This document shows, piece by piece, positions 25,301 through 33,422 of a stretch of 64,000 nucleotides of DNA (within the stretch, counting starts at the first letter, position 1; every line of letters begins with the position of its first letter). The stretch spans positions 17,964,859 through 18,028,858 of the forward strand of contig NC_087081.1 in assembly GCF_026151205.1 (NCBI RefSeq), written 5' to 3'. The notes beneath the pieces are model-generated. The model did not search any database, had not been told where the DNA came from, and saw nothing but the letters and a program-made list of their open reading frames with translations. This stretch comes from Bolinopsis microptera (lineage: Eukaryota > Ctenophora > Tentaculata > Lobata > Bolinopsidae). A program made the translations under genes and the position numbers.

Positions 25301-25654
25301 CCTCCCTAACTAAGGCCTAAGTCTCTTAGTCTTAGGCCTTAAGTATTTTCATAGCACTAATATAAAAATTCATTTTGGTTCATGGCTTGAGGTCTTTGTT
25401 CATGGCTGAATCCGAAATAATTTACACTGGGGGTCGCGATATGGGTGTGGTCAAAAAGGGCGTGATTCCGAGAAATTGTGTTACTTAGGACCATATAAGT
25501 CGGATTACATTGAGAAACTTAGCAGACGTCCCAAATCCCAATGTGAGCGGGACTTTTGCCAGGTTCAGGATTACAGCGGTCGCTTAACCCTTATAATTTT
25601 ATTGACGAGGCATCCGCTGAAATTTCCAAAACCGTCCTGACCCCACCTCCCCCC

Positions 25655-25688
<34 letters not shown>

Positions 25689-26148
25689 GTTTGATTTCGT
25701 TTATCTTTTCAGATTCGCTGTGAAACTCTCTATTGATGAAACCGTATTTGGCGATAACGAGACTTTAGAGGAATATTTTGACAGTATGTTGGCACTGGAG
25801 AGAGACTGGTATATCGGGCTGGAAACTGATCCAGCATGGCAGAAAAGTTTAGAAGAAAGCAAACAATTTGTCTTTACCTTGGGGTTCAACAAGGAAGGGG
25901 TATATGCCAGTCGGACTCTCAGTCTTACTAAACTGCCAATGTTGACGGGGCAGCTGAATTCGGAAAATGTAAGATCTATCTGGAGTGCTCTCTCGTTAGA
26001 ACTGCTGTACTTGACCAATGATGACGAGGAAAGGTACAGTATTCAGGCCCACCCCAATATCCTAAGAAACATTGTCACTCAATCTGCTGACCTACCACTC
26101 GGATACCCTGTTTACTCTTCCGGACTGCAGCACGTATCAACTCTGTAA
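10060..26148 (+). CDS. Gene 1: multi-exon protein of unknown family (partial 5')
   Basis: Nine exons are supported by GT-AG borders and by continuous reading frame across every junction: 10060-10307, 10838-10924, 11054-11149, 11772-11999, 12943-13044, 15943-16323, 17018-17083, 19094-19214, 25713-26148. Seven of the eight introns are phase 1 and the last is phase 2. The assembled part is about 480 residues and ends at a TAA at 26146. No signal peptide or membrane segment is seen. A Ser/Thr/Gly-rich linker (exon 4) and an acidic low-complexity stretch (exon 6) separate two more ordered, helix-rich regions, at the N-terminal side and in the last two exons. The start is not found. I do not recognise the family and give no function. 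The introns are filled with minisatellites. Confidence 0.75.
10472..10823. repeat. 29-bp minisatellite, about 12 copies, in intron
   Basis: The unit has AACCAGTCTGTTAACATATT followed by GAGACTAG. Only a T/A or C/T change separates copies. The copies are directly adjacent with no spacers, so this is not a CRISPR array. The array ends 14 bp before the next exon. Confidence 0.97.
10838..10924 (+). CDS. Gene 1 exon
   Basis: Encodes GLELQETSCHTEEVNVVKDI and continues to FEGTK. The acceptor is TTTTGAAG and the donor AAAT|GTAAGT. Both borders are phase 1. The weak acceptor lies right after the 29-bp array, which takes up the space where a pyrimidine tract would be. Confidence 0.75.
11054..11149 (+). 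CDS. Gene 1 exon
   Basis: Encodes YNDFFMHMLQPLSKTNVLTY and continues to VLTGVL. The acceptor is ACCTCACAG and the donor TCTAG|GTAATT. Both borders are phase 1. The 3' end of the exon and its donor are copied into the adjacent 62-bp tandem repeat. Confidence 0.8.
11138..11296. repeat. 62-bp repeat that duplicates an exon end and its splice donor
   Basis: The unit begins ACTGGAGTTCTAGGTAATTA, the last 12 bases of the exon plus the donor. Two full copies and a partial one are present. Each full copy contains a second internal GGAGTTCTAGGTAATT, in one case mutated to CTAAGTAA. Confidence 0.85.
11297..11771. other. Intron of gene 1
   Basis: AT-rich and mostly unremarkable. It ends in a good acceptor (ATTTTTTCAG). 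Confidence 0.6.
11772..11999 (+). CDS. Gene 1 exon with Ser/Thr-rich linker
   Basis: Encodes SPTCLERLAGNFRKCLTYFL, then CTQYPKCGESIQYEG, and then a low-complexity stretch (ATTTSTSTAKGAAPSTSRGG). The acceptor is TTTTTTCAG and the donor ACTG|GTAAAA. Both borders are phase 1. The composition change suggests the end of a folded N-terminal region. Confidence 0.8.
12166..12510. repeat. 69-bp minisatellite, 5 copies, in intron
   Basis: Exactly five 69-bp units starting CTAGAGGGCCTAATTCAATG, virtually identical. Confidence 0.97.
12511..12942. other. Intron of gene 1
   Basis: No repeat or gene is recognised. The pyrimidine-poor 3' end is TAATTATTTCAG. Confidence 0.6.
12943..13044 (+). CDS. Gene 1 exon
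   Basis: Encodes VGDVLEDATSTATLVSNNRS and EDFLDNLSFNCSE. The acceptor is ATTATTTCAG and the donor GAAG|GTTTGT. Both borders are phase 1. Probably a linker, rich in Ser, Asn and acidic residues. Confidence 0.75.
13109..13592. repeat. 45-bp minisatellite, about 11 copies, in intron
   Basis: The unit contains AGAGTTGATTGCTAGTTTGT and GTGAGCTGTGCCTGTAAGTG. The first copy is shorter. A minus-strand open frame here is an artefact of the 45-bp (15-codon) period. Confidence 0.95.
13593..14640. other. Intron stretch, no gene assigned
   Basis: Short open frames on both strands (e.g. 13943-14149 + and 14092-14433 -) lack recognisable domains. Positions 14461-14600 are unusually rich in CCCGGTC and its complement, a degenerate GC-rich repeat. 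Confidence 0.4.
14640..14890 (-). pseudogene. Decayed LINE reverse-transcriptase fragment
   Basis: Reading on the - strand, FVDYAKAFDTV is the conserved reverse-transcriptase motif with its first catalytic Asp. After a frame change it continues REALFYKLWKLGINGRFFGC. The sequence ends after about 85 residues. Too little is left to name a clade. Confidence 0.7.
14891..15942. other. Intron of gene 1
   Basis: Contains a short array of a 10-bp unit (GTGTAAAATA) at about 15157-15242 and related GTGTA-rich sequence to 15330. Otherwise unremarkable. Confidence 0.5.
15943..16323 (+). CDS. Gene 1 exon with duplicated 22-residue segment
   Basis: Begins NPSESWFEQVLVNK after the acceptor CTATACCAG. Then come two tandem copies of a 66-bp unit encoding TTHSPVKSEDNEIKPKSIRG and a near copy. 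An acidic and Gly-rich stretch follows (IDEEERIVLEVK, GGGEGGEE), then NWLKVPFCREEVEKECENFP. The donor is CATG|GTAAGG. Both borders are phase 1. The duplication keeps frame, so this disordered region tolerates length change. Confidence 0.8.
16324..17017. other. Intron with imperfect palindrome
   Basis: Positions 16585-16720 form an imperfect inverted repeat (TCTCATGCGATATC against GATATTGCATGAGA, and ACTTTCGC against GCGAAAGT), a likely small fold-back remnant. The intron ends CTGTTTCAG. Confidence 0.4.
17018..17083 (+). CDS. Gene 1 exon (66 bp)
   Basis: Encodes GLETVSGLVSSAYLALQNSS. The acceptor is GTCTGTTTCAG and the donor CTCAG|GTATGT. Both borders are phase 1. This short exon is supported by perfect phase agreement on both sides. 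Confidence 0.75.
17084..19093. other. 2-kb intron of gene 1
   Basis: No gene is recognised. It holds AACCCTAACCCTAACCCTAT at about 18458-18477 and a second short run at 18498, short degenerate interstitial telomere-like repeats. At 17357-17405 a piece (CACGTAGCCAGGGGGGCTGC) resembles sequence inside the element at 34395-38109. Confidence 0.5.
19094..19214 (+). CDS. Gene 1 exon
   Basis: Encodes VNKSANQVVKTYSGNVYFGK and CKQWIEENSELKRLLITSY. The acceptor is ATTACTCCAG (phase 1) and the donor TACAG|GTTGTT (phase 2). The next exon begins with one base that completes the Arg codon, giving RFAVKL. The 6.5-kb intron that follows is almost wholly polypyrimidine satellite. Confidence 0.8.
19231..20843. 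repeat. 47-bp polypyrimidine satellite, first block
   Basis: About 34 units of a 47-bp C/T-rich repeat (CTTCCTTATCCTCCCCCACC, then TCTTTTATTCTTCCTCCTCC, CTACTCT). Common variants are TTGTCCTCCACC and TCTTACCTACT. The unit has no stop in any + frame, and 47 is not a multiple of 3, so long open frames arise in all + frames. They are not genes. Confidence 0.97.
20851..21581 (-). pseudogene. LINE 3' fragment inserted in the satellite
   Basis: On the - strand the frame encodes a LINE C-terminal region: KIYEAYVTSVMLYNCNSWAT, then HRRHLRQILKMTYP and RWKMLGHVLRS. This is the segment after the reverse transcriptase that RTE-like elements carry, but divergent from the copy at 30473-33387. The 3' end (low coordinate) has a (TAA)n tail. 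TCCTTTA at 20844-20850 and 21582-21588 is a 7-bp target duplication within the satellite unit. It is 5'-truncated and inactive. Confidence 0.85.
21582..25309. repeat. 47-bp polypyrimidine satellite, second block
   Basis: About 79 units. Variant units recur in blocks: a shortened unit (TTCCTACTCTCTTCC without CTCC) with a neighbouring AATCGCTTCC variant occurs near 21660, 24110 and 24510, and 21600-22400 closely matches 24460-25260. The array therefore grew by kilobase-scale duplication. The frames that run for up to 1299 codons are artefacts. Confidence 0.97.
25310..25712. other. Intron end with 31-bp poly-C tract
   Basis: An uninterrupted C run at about 25656-25686 lies 26 bp upstream of the acceptor TTTATCTTTTCAG used by the last exon. 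A unique AT-rich stretch separates it from the satellite. Confidence 0.8.
25713..26148 (+). CDS. Gene 1 terminal exon
   Basis: About 145 residues, including LSIDETVFGDNETLEEYFDS, LERDWYIGLETDPAWQKSLE, FVFTLGFNKEGVYASRTLSL, and ILRNIVTQSADLPLGYPVYS close to the end, followed by a TAA at 26146. It reads as a mixed helical soluble domain. Codon use and the absence of repeats differ sharply from the surroundings, so this is clearly protein-coding. The last ~55 bp (from CACTCGGATACCCTGT) are copied three times within the downstream array. A CAG|GTAACC donor-like site lies just after the stop. Confidence 0.85.
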
Positions 26149-26850
26149 ATACCAGGTAACCTGGTTACCTGGTTACCTGGTTACCTGGTTACCTGGTTAC
26201 CTGGTTACCTGGTTACCTGGTTACCTGGTTACCTGGTTACCTGGTTACCTGGTTACCTGGTTACCTGGTTACCTGGTTTCCTGGTTACCTGGTTACCTGG
26301 TTACCTGGTTACCTGGTTACCTGGTTACCTGGTTACCTGGTTACCTGGTTACCTGGTTTCCTGGTTACCTGGTTACCTGGTTACCTGGTTACCTGGTTAC
26401 CTGGTTTCCTGGTTACCTGGTTACCTGGTTTCCTGGTTACCTGGTTACCTGGTTACCACTCGGATACCCTGTTTACTCTTCCGGACTGCAGCACGTATCA
26501 ACTCTGTAAATACCAGGTAACCTGGTTACCTGGTTACCTGGTTACCTGGTTACCTGGTTACCAGGTTACCTGGTTACCTGGTTACCTGGTTACCTGGTTA
26601 CCTGGTTACCTGGTTACCTGGTTACCTGGTTACCTGGTTACCTGGTTACCACTCGGATACCCTGTCTACTCCTCCGGACTGCAGCACGTATCAACTCTGT
26701 AAATACCTGGTTACCTGGTTACCTGGTTACCTGGTTACATGGTTACCTGGTTACCTGGTTACCTGGTTACCTGGTTACCTGGTTACCTGGTTACCTGGTT
26801 TCCTGGTTACCTGGTTACCTGGTTACCTGGTTACCACTCGGATACCCTGT
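26149..26850. repeat. 8-bp CTGGTTAC array with embedded exon-end copies
   Basis: Runs of CTGGTTAC with occasional CTGGTTTC are broken by three copies of the terminal-exon end, at about 26456-26515, 26648-26705 and 26834-26875 (the last shortened). The higher-order unit is exon end plus an 8-mer run. Confidence 0.95.
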
Positions 26851-26875
26851 CTACGCAGCACGTATCAACTCTCTA

Positions 26876-27934
26876 AATATTGCACAACTGCGGAAGGACA
26901 CAACAACACAAATGTTTTACTTTTAGACTAAAAGTATGTACTGGGGTCTGGGGTGAGGGGTACTGTAGGCTGTAGGCTGACTCAAACCCCACGAAATGTT
27001 TTGTAAGATACACATTTGAAAACGTTGAAATGAACCAATTCTTAATTGAAGTTTTTCATTTTAACAATTTTATCTAGTAATGGACCCAACGTTGTACAAG
27101 GTAAATATAATACCTCAGGATAACACGCCTTATAGCTGTAACGTGGATTTTTGGGCAACTTGTTTCCTCCCTCATTTACCGTATCTGCAAAATAAAAATA
27201 AAATGTTTAAACCTTAAAATTGTTCTGTGTCTGATTAATCGTGAATTTCTTCATGGTAAATCTTTCAGGTCGGCAGGTTATATTCATTATTTATAAACTT
27301 ACGATATTTTACTTAATAATAAATACATGACAATATATTTATTCAGTATTTGTATATAATATTGTATTTAATAATATGTACCAATAGTTTTTCAGATTAA
27401 TTTTATTTGGTTATCACAACTTATTTACTTATTGGTCACTGCACTGGCTAACTATTCCATCAATTTCTGTTCAGCAAATTGAAATATCATCTTCGAAAAT
27501 GGGACAGTAGTTAAAAAATATGAAATTTAAAAAAATTTCTCTTTCATCCTTCCTCTGACTAGAATCAAACTTCCAGCACCTCAATTGTTTCATATGTCAT
27601 CTATAGGCATAGCTCACGGACTAATTGGTTGCTGGAAACAAATTCAGTCGAAACAGTGAAATTTCGGTCCGATAAATTTCATCTTCAAAAACTGAAAATG
27701 GGACCGAGAAATGAACAACATTTTTTATTTATATGTAAATTTAAAAAATGTATTGATACATTTGACCAAAGAGATGTTGGCAAGAGATTATTATTAATCT
27801 CAGGGAATAGTGATCGTGTAACCATGATAACCTCTCCTATTTCAATGACCATAGTGCGTGATGAAGAATCACATCCTTTTCGAGGTGCTACTATTAAGCA
27901 TTGTAATCTGTCCTGGGTGACTCCAGTTTAAACA
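26876..27934. other. 3' flank of gene 1 and spacer
   Basis: AT-rich. An AATAAA at 27191-27196, within AAAATAAAAATAAAATG, could be the gene 1 polyadenylation signal. A 100-codon open frame at 27629-27931 has no recognisable domain. Confidence 0.35.
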
Positions 27935-28022
27935 GATGACGTGCAACAAAACACTATGGATCTAGACAGGCAAAGGTCGATAAAAAACCGGGTGCGAGAT
28001 GCTGGCAACTTCTCCTCTCTAA

Positions 28023-28335
28023 ACATTTGCTGCAGAAATATCACAAAGTAACAACAAGAAACGGTGTGTGGCTCCCTCTGCAAGGACGGATGATACCAGT
28101 ATGAAGGTGGCGGGGCAAAGCCTAAGGGACCCCCGTGGCCAGATGAGTGTTGGGAGAACACGTCATTGTAGCAGATTTATTTCTCCACAGATCACCCATG
28201 TGGACTCTGACTCTAATAAGAAACAGCCAGCGAATTATTCTAAAACAGGTCTTACATTTGGGACATGGAATGTATTATCTCTGACAAGTAGTTCAAGTCA
28301 GTTGTTCCAGCTATCAGAGAATATCTCTGAGTATA
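28023..28335 (+). pseudogene. RTE-like LINE ORF, N-terminal part
   Basis: Open frame of 104 codons with LTFGTWNVLSL, the conserved start of the AP-endonuclease domain (the Asn of GTWN is a metal-binding position). The frame reaches ENISEY at 28334, where the DNA transposon begins. One base (28335) plus 30473-30474 completes AAG (Lys), and the ORF continues LDLLGITETH from 30475. Start codon not determined. Confidence 0.8.
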
Positions 28336-28917
28336 CCTTAGTTCCCAAAAATTTGTGTGCCATTATATTGAGCACAATTTATTTGAGCCCGAAAAATTTG
28401 GGCAGAAAATTTGAACTCATTTGGGCGACCGAAAATTTGGGCACAAATTCTTCGAAAAATGAACGATTTTCCACTAAAATTTCAGTTAGATATTTGCCTT
28501 AGTTCATTATTATTCCTTATTATTCCAGTCATTTTGCTTTCAATTTTAAGCATGTAGGTGGTAGTCTGAGTTGTTTCACATTATGAAATTTACGATCTGC
28601 CCAGTGCCCAGTAACTACTAAAAAATACAGTGATGATGGCACAGTACAAAATGATAGATATACAATAGTGATATTTAGTCTCTCAATCAGATAGTTTAGT
28701 CTACTTACACTCAGCATATCTTATCATACCCCTTTCACATACAATTATTATTATGACGCCTCACCAAATGGTCGAAAGGTTTGGAAGAAAATTAGAAGGT
28801 TTACATCATGATCTATCAAACTAAGCGGCACATACGCTTAGCTTTGGGGGAAACAAAGGTGTACATAATTGTGTGTAGCGAACTACTGTAAACCCGGACC
28901 AAAGGTCTTGAAGTCTA

Positions 28918-29476
28918 ATTCCAGTTATTTCTATTCATTTAAAATATAAGCCTTTTTACTTGGTCAAGCCATGAATGACAGATTAGAAAACTAAAATTTC
29001 AAATATTATTTCACTTGGATTATATGAAGAAAAAGCCATCTTTCTATAGATTTCAGGGCCACAGGCCAAATGCCAAAAGTTTGGTTAGCAAAAAATTTAG
29101 CAGACGGAAAAGATTTATGCAATTAATTTGGTCTGCAAAAAATTTGGGCGAGAGGCCCGCTCAAATTTTTTGTCGCCCAAATTTTTGGGAATTAAGGTAC
29201 CTTAATTCCCAAAAATTTGGGCGACAAAAAATTTGAGCGGGCCTCTCGCCCAAATTTTTTGCAGACCAAATTAATTGCATAAATCTTTTCCGTCTGCTAA
29301 ATTTTTTGCTAACCAAACTTTTGGCATTTGGCCTGTGGCCCTGAAATCTATAGAAAGATGGCTTTTTCTTCATATCCAAGTGAAATAATATTTTAAATTT
29401 TAGTTTTCTAATCTGTCATTCATGGCTTGACCAAGTAAAAAGGCTTACATTTTAAATGAATAGAAATAACTGGAAT
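28918..29476. repeat. ~560-bp near-perfect palindrome
   Basis: The centre is GGTACC at 29196-29201. The arms match almost base for base, including GGTCAAGCCATGAATGACAG and its complement. The outer arms end at ATTCCAGTTATTT. It lies inside the pogo-like element and may be a separate nested fold-back element. Confidence 0.9.
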
Positions 29477-29528
29477 AGCTAACAGCTACTAATAAAACAA
29501 ATGGCTAGAGGTACGGATAGCTAGAGAT

Positions 29529-30032
29529 TTAAACAAGATCTGCAAATAGATTATCATCCACCGTAAAGTCTGATCTGCAAGCATCAGTTATACCCGAATT
29601 CTCAAAGCCTTTCCTTATGTCATCTGGCCTCCCTTTTAAATATACAAAAAGTTCGTTGATCCAACGAGCGTGTACTTCACGGATCACTGTCAAGCGGGTA
29701 TCGATTTTCACATTGTCTGATGAAACTCCTCCATTGAGCTGACACACTATGTTTTTCGCGTACCAATCTTCGTACTTATTGCGCATGAATTTCTTAGCTA
29801 GTCCATTGATAGATATGTCCAGGGGCTGTAGTCGTAGATGATGGGTCATATTAGCTGGAACTTTCTGTAGGATGCAGTTGTTGGCTGTCATCAGATCTTT
29901 TAGTGTCTGTGTGTGTTGGGCCCGAAACACATCTGATATCATTAGTGCTTTCTGCTCAGGGTTGTTGATGGAGGCTCGAACTGATTCTATGTGGGGAAGA
30001 AGGATTTTCTCAAAGAACTGGACACTGGTCAA
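29529..30032 (-). pseudogene. pogo/Tigger-like transposase fragment (DDE domain)
   Basis: The 167-residue frame holds LMISDVFRAQHTQTL (second catalytic Asp region) and LRLQPLDISINGLAKKFMRN followed by KYEDWY, the QPLD(I/V)S motif typical of DDE transposases of the pogo/Tigger/jerky group in the Tc1/mariner superfamily. The N-terminal DNA-binding region and first Asp are absent, and the inverted arm begins at about its N-terminus. The enzyme is not intact. Confidence 0.8.
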
Positions 30033-30472
30033 ACCTTTCGACCATCTGGTGAGGCGTCATAATGATAATTGTATGTGAAAGGGGTATGATAAGATATGCT
30101 GAGTGTAAGTAGACTAAACTATCTGATTGAGAGACTAAATATCACTATTGTATATCTATCATTTTTCACTGTGCCATCATCACTGTATTTTTTAGTAGTT
30201 ACTGGGCAGATCGTAAATTTCATAATGTGAAACAACTCAGACTACCACCTACATGCTTAAAATTGAAAGCAAAATGACTGGAATAATAAGGAATAATAAC
30301 GAACTAAGGCAAATATCTAACTGAAATTTTAGTGGAAAATCATTCATTTTTCGAAGAATTTGTGCCCAAATTTTCGGTCGCCCAAATGAGTTCAAATTTT
30401 CTGCCCAAATTTTTCGGGCTCAAATAAATTGTGCTCAATATAATGGCACACAAATTTTTGGGAACTAAGGTA

Positions 30473-33387
30473 AGTTGGACTTGCTGGGTATAACTGAGAC
30501 CCATATGCCTGGTACAGGATCAGAGCTACTGGATAATGGCTCCTTACTTATTTATTCAGGGAGGACGGACGGTATAAGAAGGCGAGGTGTCGGTCTTACC
30601 CTTTCAAAGAGGACTAAAAATTCATTAATTTCCTATCTACCAATATCTGACCGTTTGTTGAGTGCAAGGCTGCATAGTCAACACCTGAACATCTCTGTTG
30701 TTGTGGCATATGCGCCAACTGAGGGGGCTTCAGATAATGATAAGGATGAATTCTACCAGCAGTTGTCAAGTGCATTCGATGAGCTACCCCGACATGATTT
30801 AAAATTACTGCTCGGTGATCTTAATGCTAAGGTCACATCGGACTGCAGTTCTATGTCAGGTGTCATTGGTGGACACTCGCTTCACAGCTCATCAAATGAC
30901 AATGGTACCCGATTGTTGGACTTTTGCATTGCCCACCAACTTACCATCGGTGGCACTATGTTTCAGCAAAAGGATATACATAAAGGTACGTGGAGATCGT
31001 CTAATGGTCGTACTGTAAACCAAATAGACCACATCTGTATCAGTAAGAAGTTTGGAGGCTCTTTGCTAAATGTAAAAGTTTGTAGGGGGGCTGACATTGG
31101 GTCTGATCACTATTTGGTAAGAGCACGACTGAGAATGAAGCTTATGTCAGTGAAAAAGAAGCAGGAACGTAAGCTTGAGATTCCTGCTATTGAGCATCTG
31201 CGTGATCATTCACTTGTTTCCGAATACAATATTGTTCTGAGAAACAAATTTGACTGTTTGGAACCTGAGGTTGACCTGGAATCAATGTGGGACAACTTCA
31301 AGACAACTGTCCAACAAGTTTCCATGGAAATCCTTGGGCAAAGACCTCGAAAAAAGAAGGACAGGCACCAATCTCAGAAGACAAAAGAATTATTGAAGAA
31401 CCGTAAGGAATTTAAGCGTAAAGACCCTAATTCGAACGCTAACAGGTCAGAGTATTCTAGATTGAATAAGCTCTTTTAAAAAAGTAGCAAGGTGGACGAT
31501 AACAACTGGGCACGTAGAATGGCCAATGACTTGGAAGAAGCTGCGAGAAAAGGTCAGCAACGTGAGGTATGGCAGAAGATCAATGTCATATCTGGAAAGA
31601 AGAAGAAGCAGTCAACTGCAGTTAGAGACGTATCTGGCCAGTTGATTGCCGACCCACATGCCCAGAAAGAAAGGTGGAAAGAGCATTTCTCTAGGCTATT
31701 GAACCCTCCCCCGCAAGAGGCCAATATTTCTGACCTAGACAACATCCCTCCGCAACCCAGTTTTGACGACCTTTCCGATTCGGATGAAGCTCCTACAAGA
31801 AACGAGATTGTTGATGCCCTAAAAAAACTCAAGAATCACAAAAGTCCAGGAGTGGATGGTATCACCAACGAGCAACTTAAGTATGGACAGGATGGGTTGG
31901 TCGATCAACTAGTTGTGTTGTTCAAGAAAGTGTGGGAAGATGAGAAGATTCCTGAGGATTGGTCCAAAGGTGTTATCATCATCGTTGGAAAGAAAGGTGA
32001 CACCTCTCATTGCGCTAACAACAGAGGCATTACATTAAGATCCACAGCCTCGAAGCTCCTGCAAATGATACTCCTGCGGAGACTTAGCAATGGCATGGAA
32101 AAATTCCTCCGGGAGAATCAAAGTGGTTTTAGACAGAATCGCTCATGTATTGACCAGGATTATTCACTCTGCTGTATTATACACCAATGCATTGAGTATA
32201 ATATCCCTCTGTATATTAATTTTGTTGATTTCAAAGCAGCTTTTGATTCGATTGACAGGCAGTTCATTTGGAGAAGTATGCAGCACTACGGCTTACCTGA
32301 CAAGTACATTAGAATTATGAAGGCGTTCTTCACTCACACAGTTAGTGCTGTTAGGGTCAATGGAGAGGTTACAGGTTGGTTTGATGTCAACTCGGGTACT
32401 GGGCAAGGTGATATACAGGGACCACCAGTATTCAACTTTTGTTTGAATTTTTCGGCATACCTTATGGAACTAAACAAGGTCATTAGCAAGGGGGCTTTAT
32501 TACAGCTGCCAGCCCCCGGGGTAGAAGAGAAACATCTCTTGGACACTGATTACGCTGATGACATGGCCATGTTAGATAACTCAAAAGAGGGGCTGCAGGA
32601 AACCACTGACCTTCTCTGCAAATACAGTGCCTATGCGGGTCTGAAGATTAATGCTGGAAAAACACAGAGCATGGTTGTCAGCAAAAGTGCATCGCAGAGG
32701 CCGTATTCTAAAGACGACACTATGGACATCAATGTGGAAGGTCTCCCAATACAGCAGGTCAGCAATTTCACTTACTTGGGTGCAATCATCAGTGCAAATG
32801 GAACAATTGACAAAGAACTATCAGCTCGAATTCAAAAGGCCTCTGGGGCATTCTATCAGCTTAGCAGTATATGGTACAGTCGCAGCATCAAGACTCCAAC
32901 AAAAATCAGGATTTACAAAGCAGCTGTTCTCACTATACTGCTCTATGGAAGTGAGGTATGGAATACCACACAGACACAGATGAAAAGATTTGAGGTGTTC
33001 CATCATAGATGTCTGAGGAGAATCCTGAAAATCAAATGGTTTTATCATGTATCTAATGCTGATGTACTTAAGCGGGCTAACATCGCCCCTGTTGATACTT
33101 TCGTACGAGCAGCTAGACTCCGATGGTTTGGCCATGTGGTGAGGATGCCAGAAGAAAGAATACCAAACTATCTTCTGCACTGGATCCCAAAGCATGGTAA
33201 AAGGTCAAGAGGTAGACCTAGGAAAAACTGGTTGTCATGTGTCCGGGAGGATGCAGCAATCTTCACAGGTGTCGATAACATCACGATAGAAGATGCAGAA
33301 CAACAAGCTACAGACAGGGTTCACTGGAGAGGTCTAATACACCGGAGAAAGGAGTTACTATGTGGTGCAGGCCACTCCAACGACTAG
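30473..33387 (+). pseudogene. RTE-like LINE ORF, endonuclease and reverse transcriptase
   Basis: A continuous frame of about 970 codons, broken only by a TAA at 31477-31479. Endonuclease motifs: LLGITETH, LLLGDLNAKV (catalytic GDLN), and near codon 220 GSDHYLV (catalytic SDH). Reverse transcriptase motifs: HKSPGVDGITNEQLK, FVDFKAAFDSIDR (first Asp), GTGQGDIQGPPVFNF, and TDYADDMAML (catalytic YADD). The C-terminal part has NFTYLGAIISANG, LLYGSEVW and RWFGHVVRMPEERIPN, and it ends HSND. This layout fits RTE-like elements widespread in invertebrates. Only one nonsense codon is seen in the coding part, so decay is slight. Confidence 0.9.
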
Positions 33388-33422
33388 GAGGAGACCTTTT
33401 CAAGTACAAGTAAGTAAGTACA

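Larger units (their letters stand above)
28336..30470. mobile_element. pogo-like DNA transposon remnant with ~440-bp inverted repeats
   Basis: The 2135-bp element is flanked by TA (28334-28335 and 30471-30472). The termini are CCTTAGTTCCCAAAAATTTG and its near complement. The inverted arms extend about 440 bp (28336-28790 and 30030-30470). The right half carries a pogo/Tigger-type transposase fragment, consistent with TA targeting. A palindrome occupies 28918-29476. Confidence 0.85.
27935..33420 (+). mobile_element. RTE-like LINE, nearly full length, interrupted by DNA transposon
   Basis: The ORF encodes an apurinic-type endonuclease followed by a reverse transcriptase, then a short 3' UTR and an (AAGT)n tail at 33404-33420. 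The 5' limit is uncertain. The element is interrupted at 28336-30470 by a pogo-like transposon and carries one in-frame TAA. A near-identical 3' fragment lies at 4140-4828. Confidence 0.85.

Noticed and set aside
19048-25320. Open frames of up to 1299 codons encoding Leu/Pro/Ser-rich repeats
   Set aside because: They arise because the 47-bp polypyrimidine unit has no stop codon in any + frame. Several frames are open at once, and the true exon 19094-19214 splices out at 19214.
26072-26509. Frame of repeating LVTWLPGY residues after gene 1
   Set aside because: It is the translation of the 8-bp CTGGTTAC array in a frame different from the supported exon.
29015-29379. Two identical 72-73 residue frames on opposite strands
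   Set aside because: They are the same sequence in the two arms of the perfect palindrome and have no domain.
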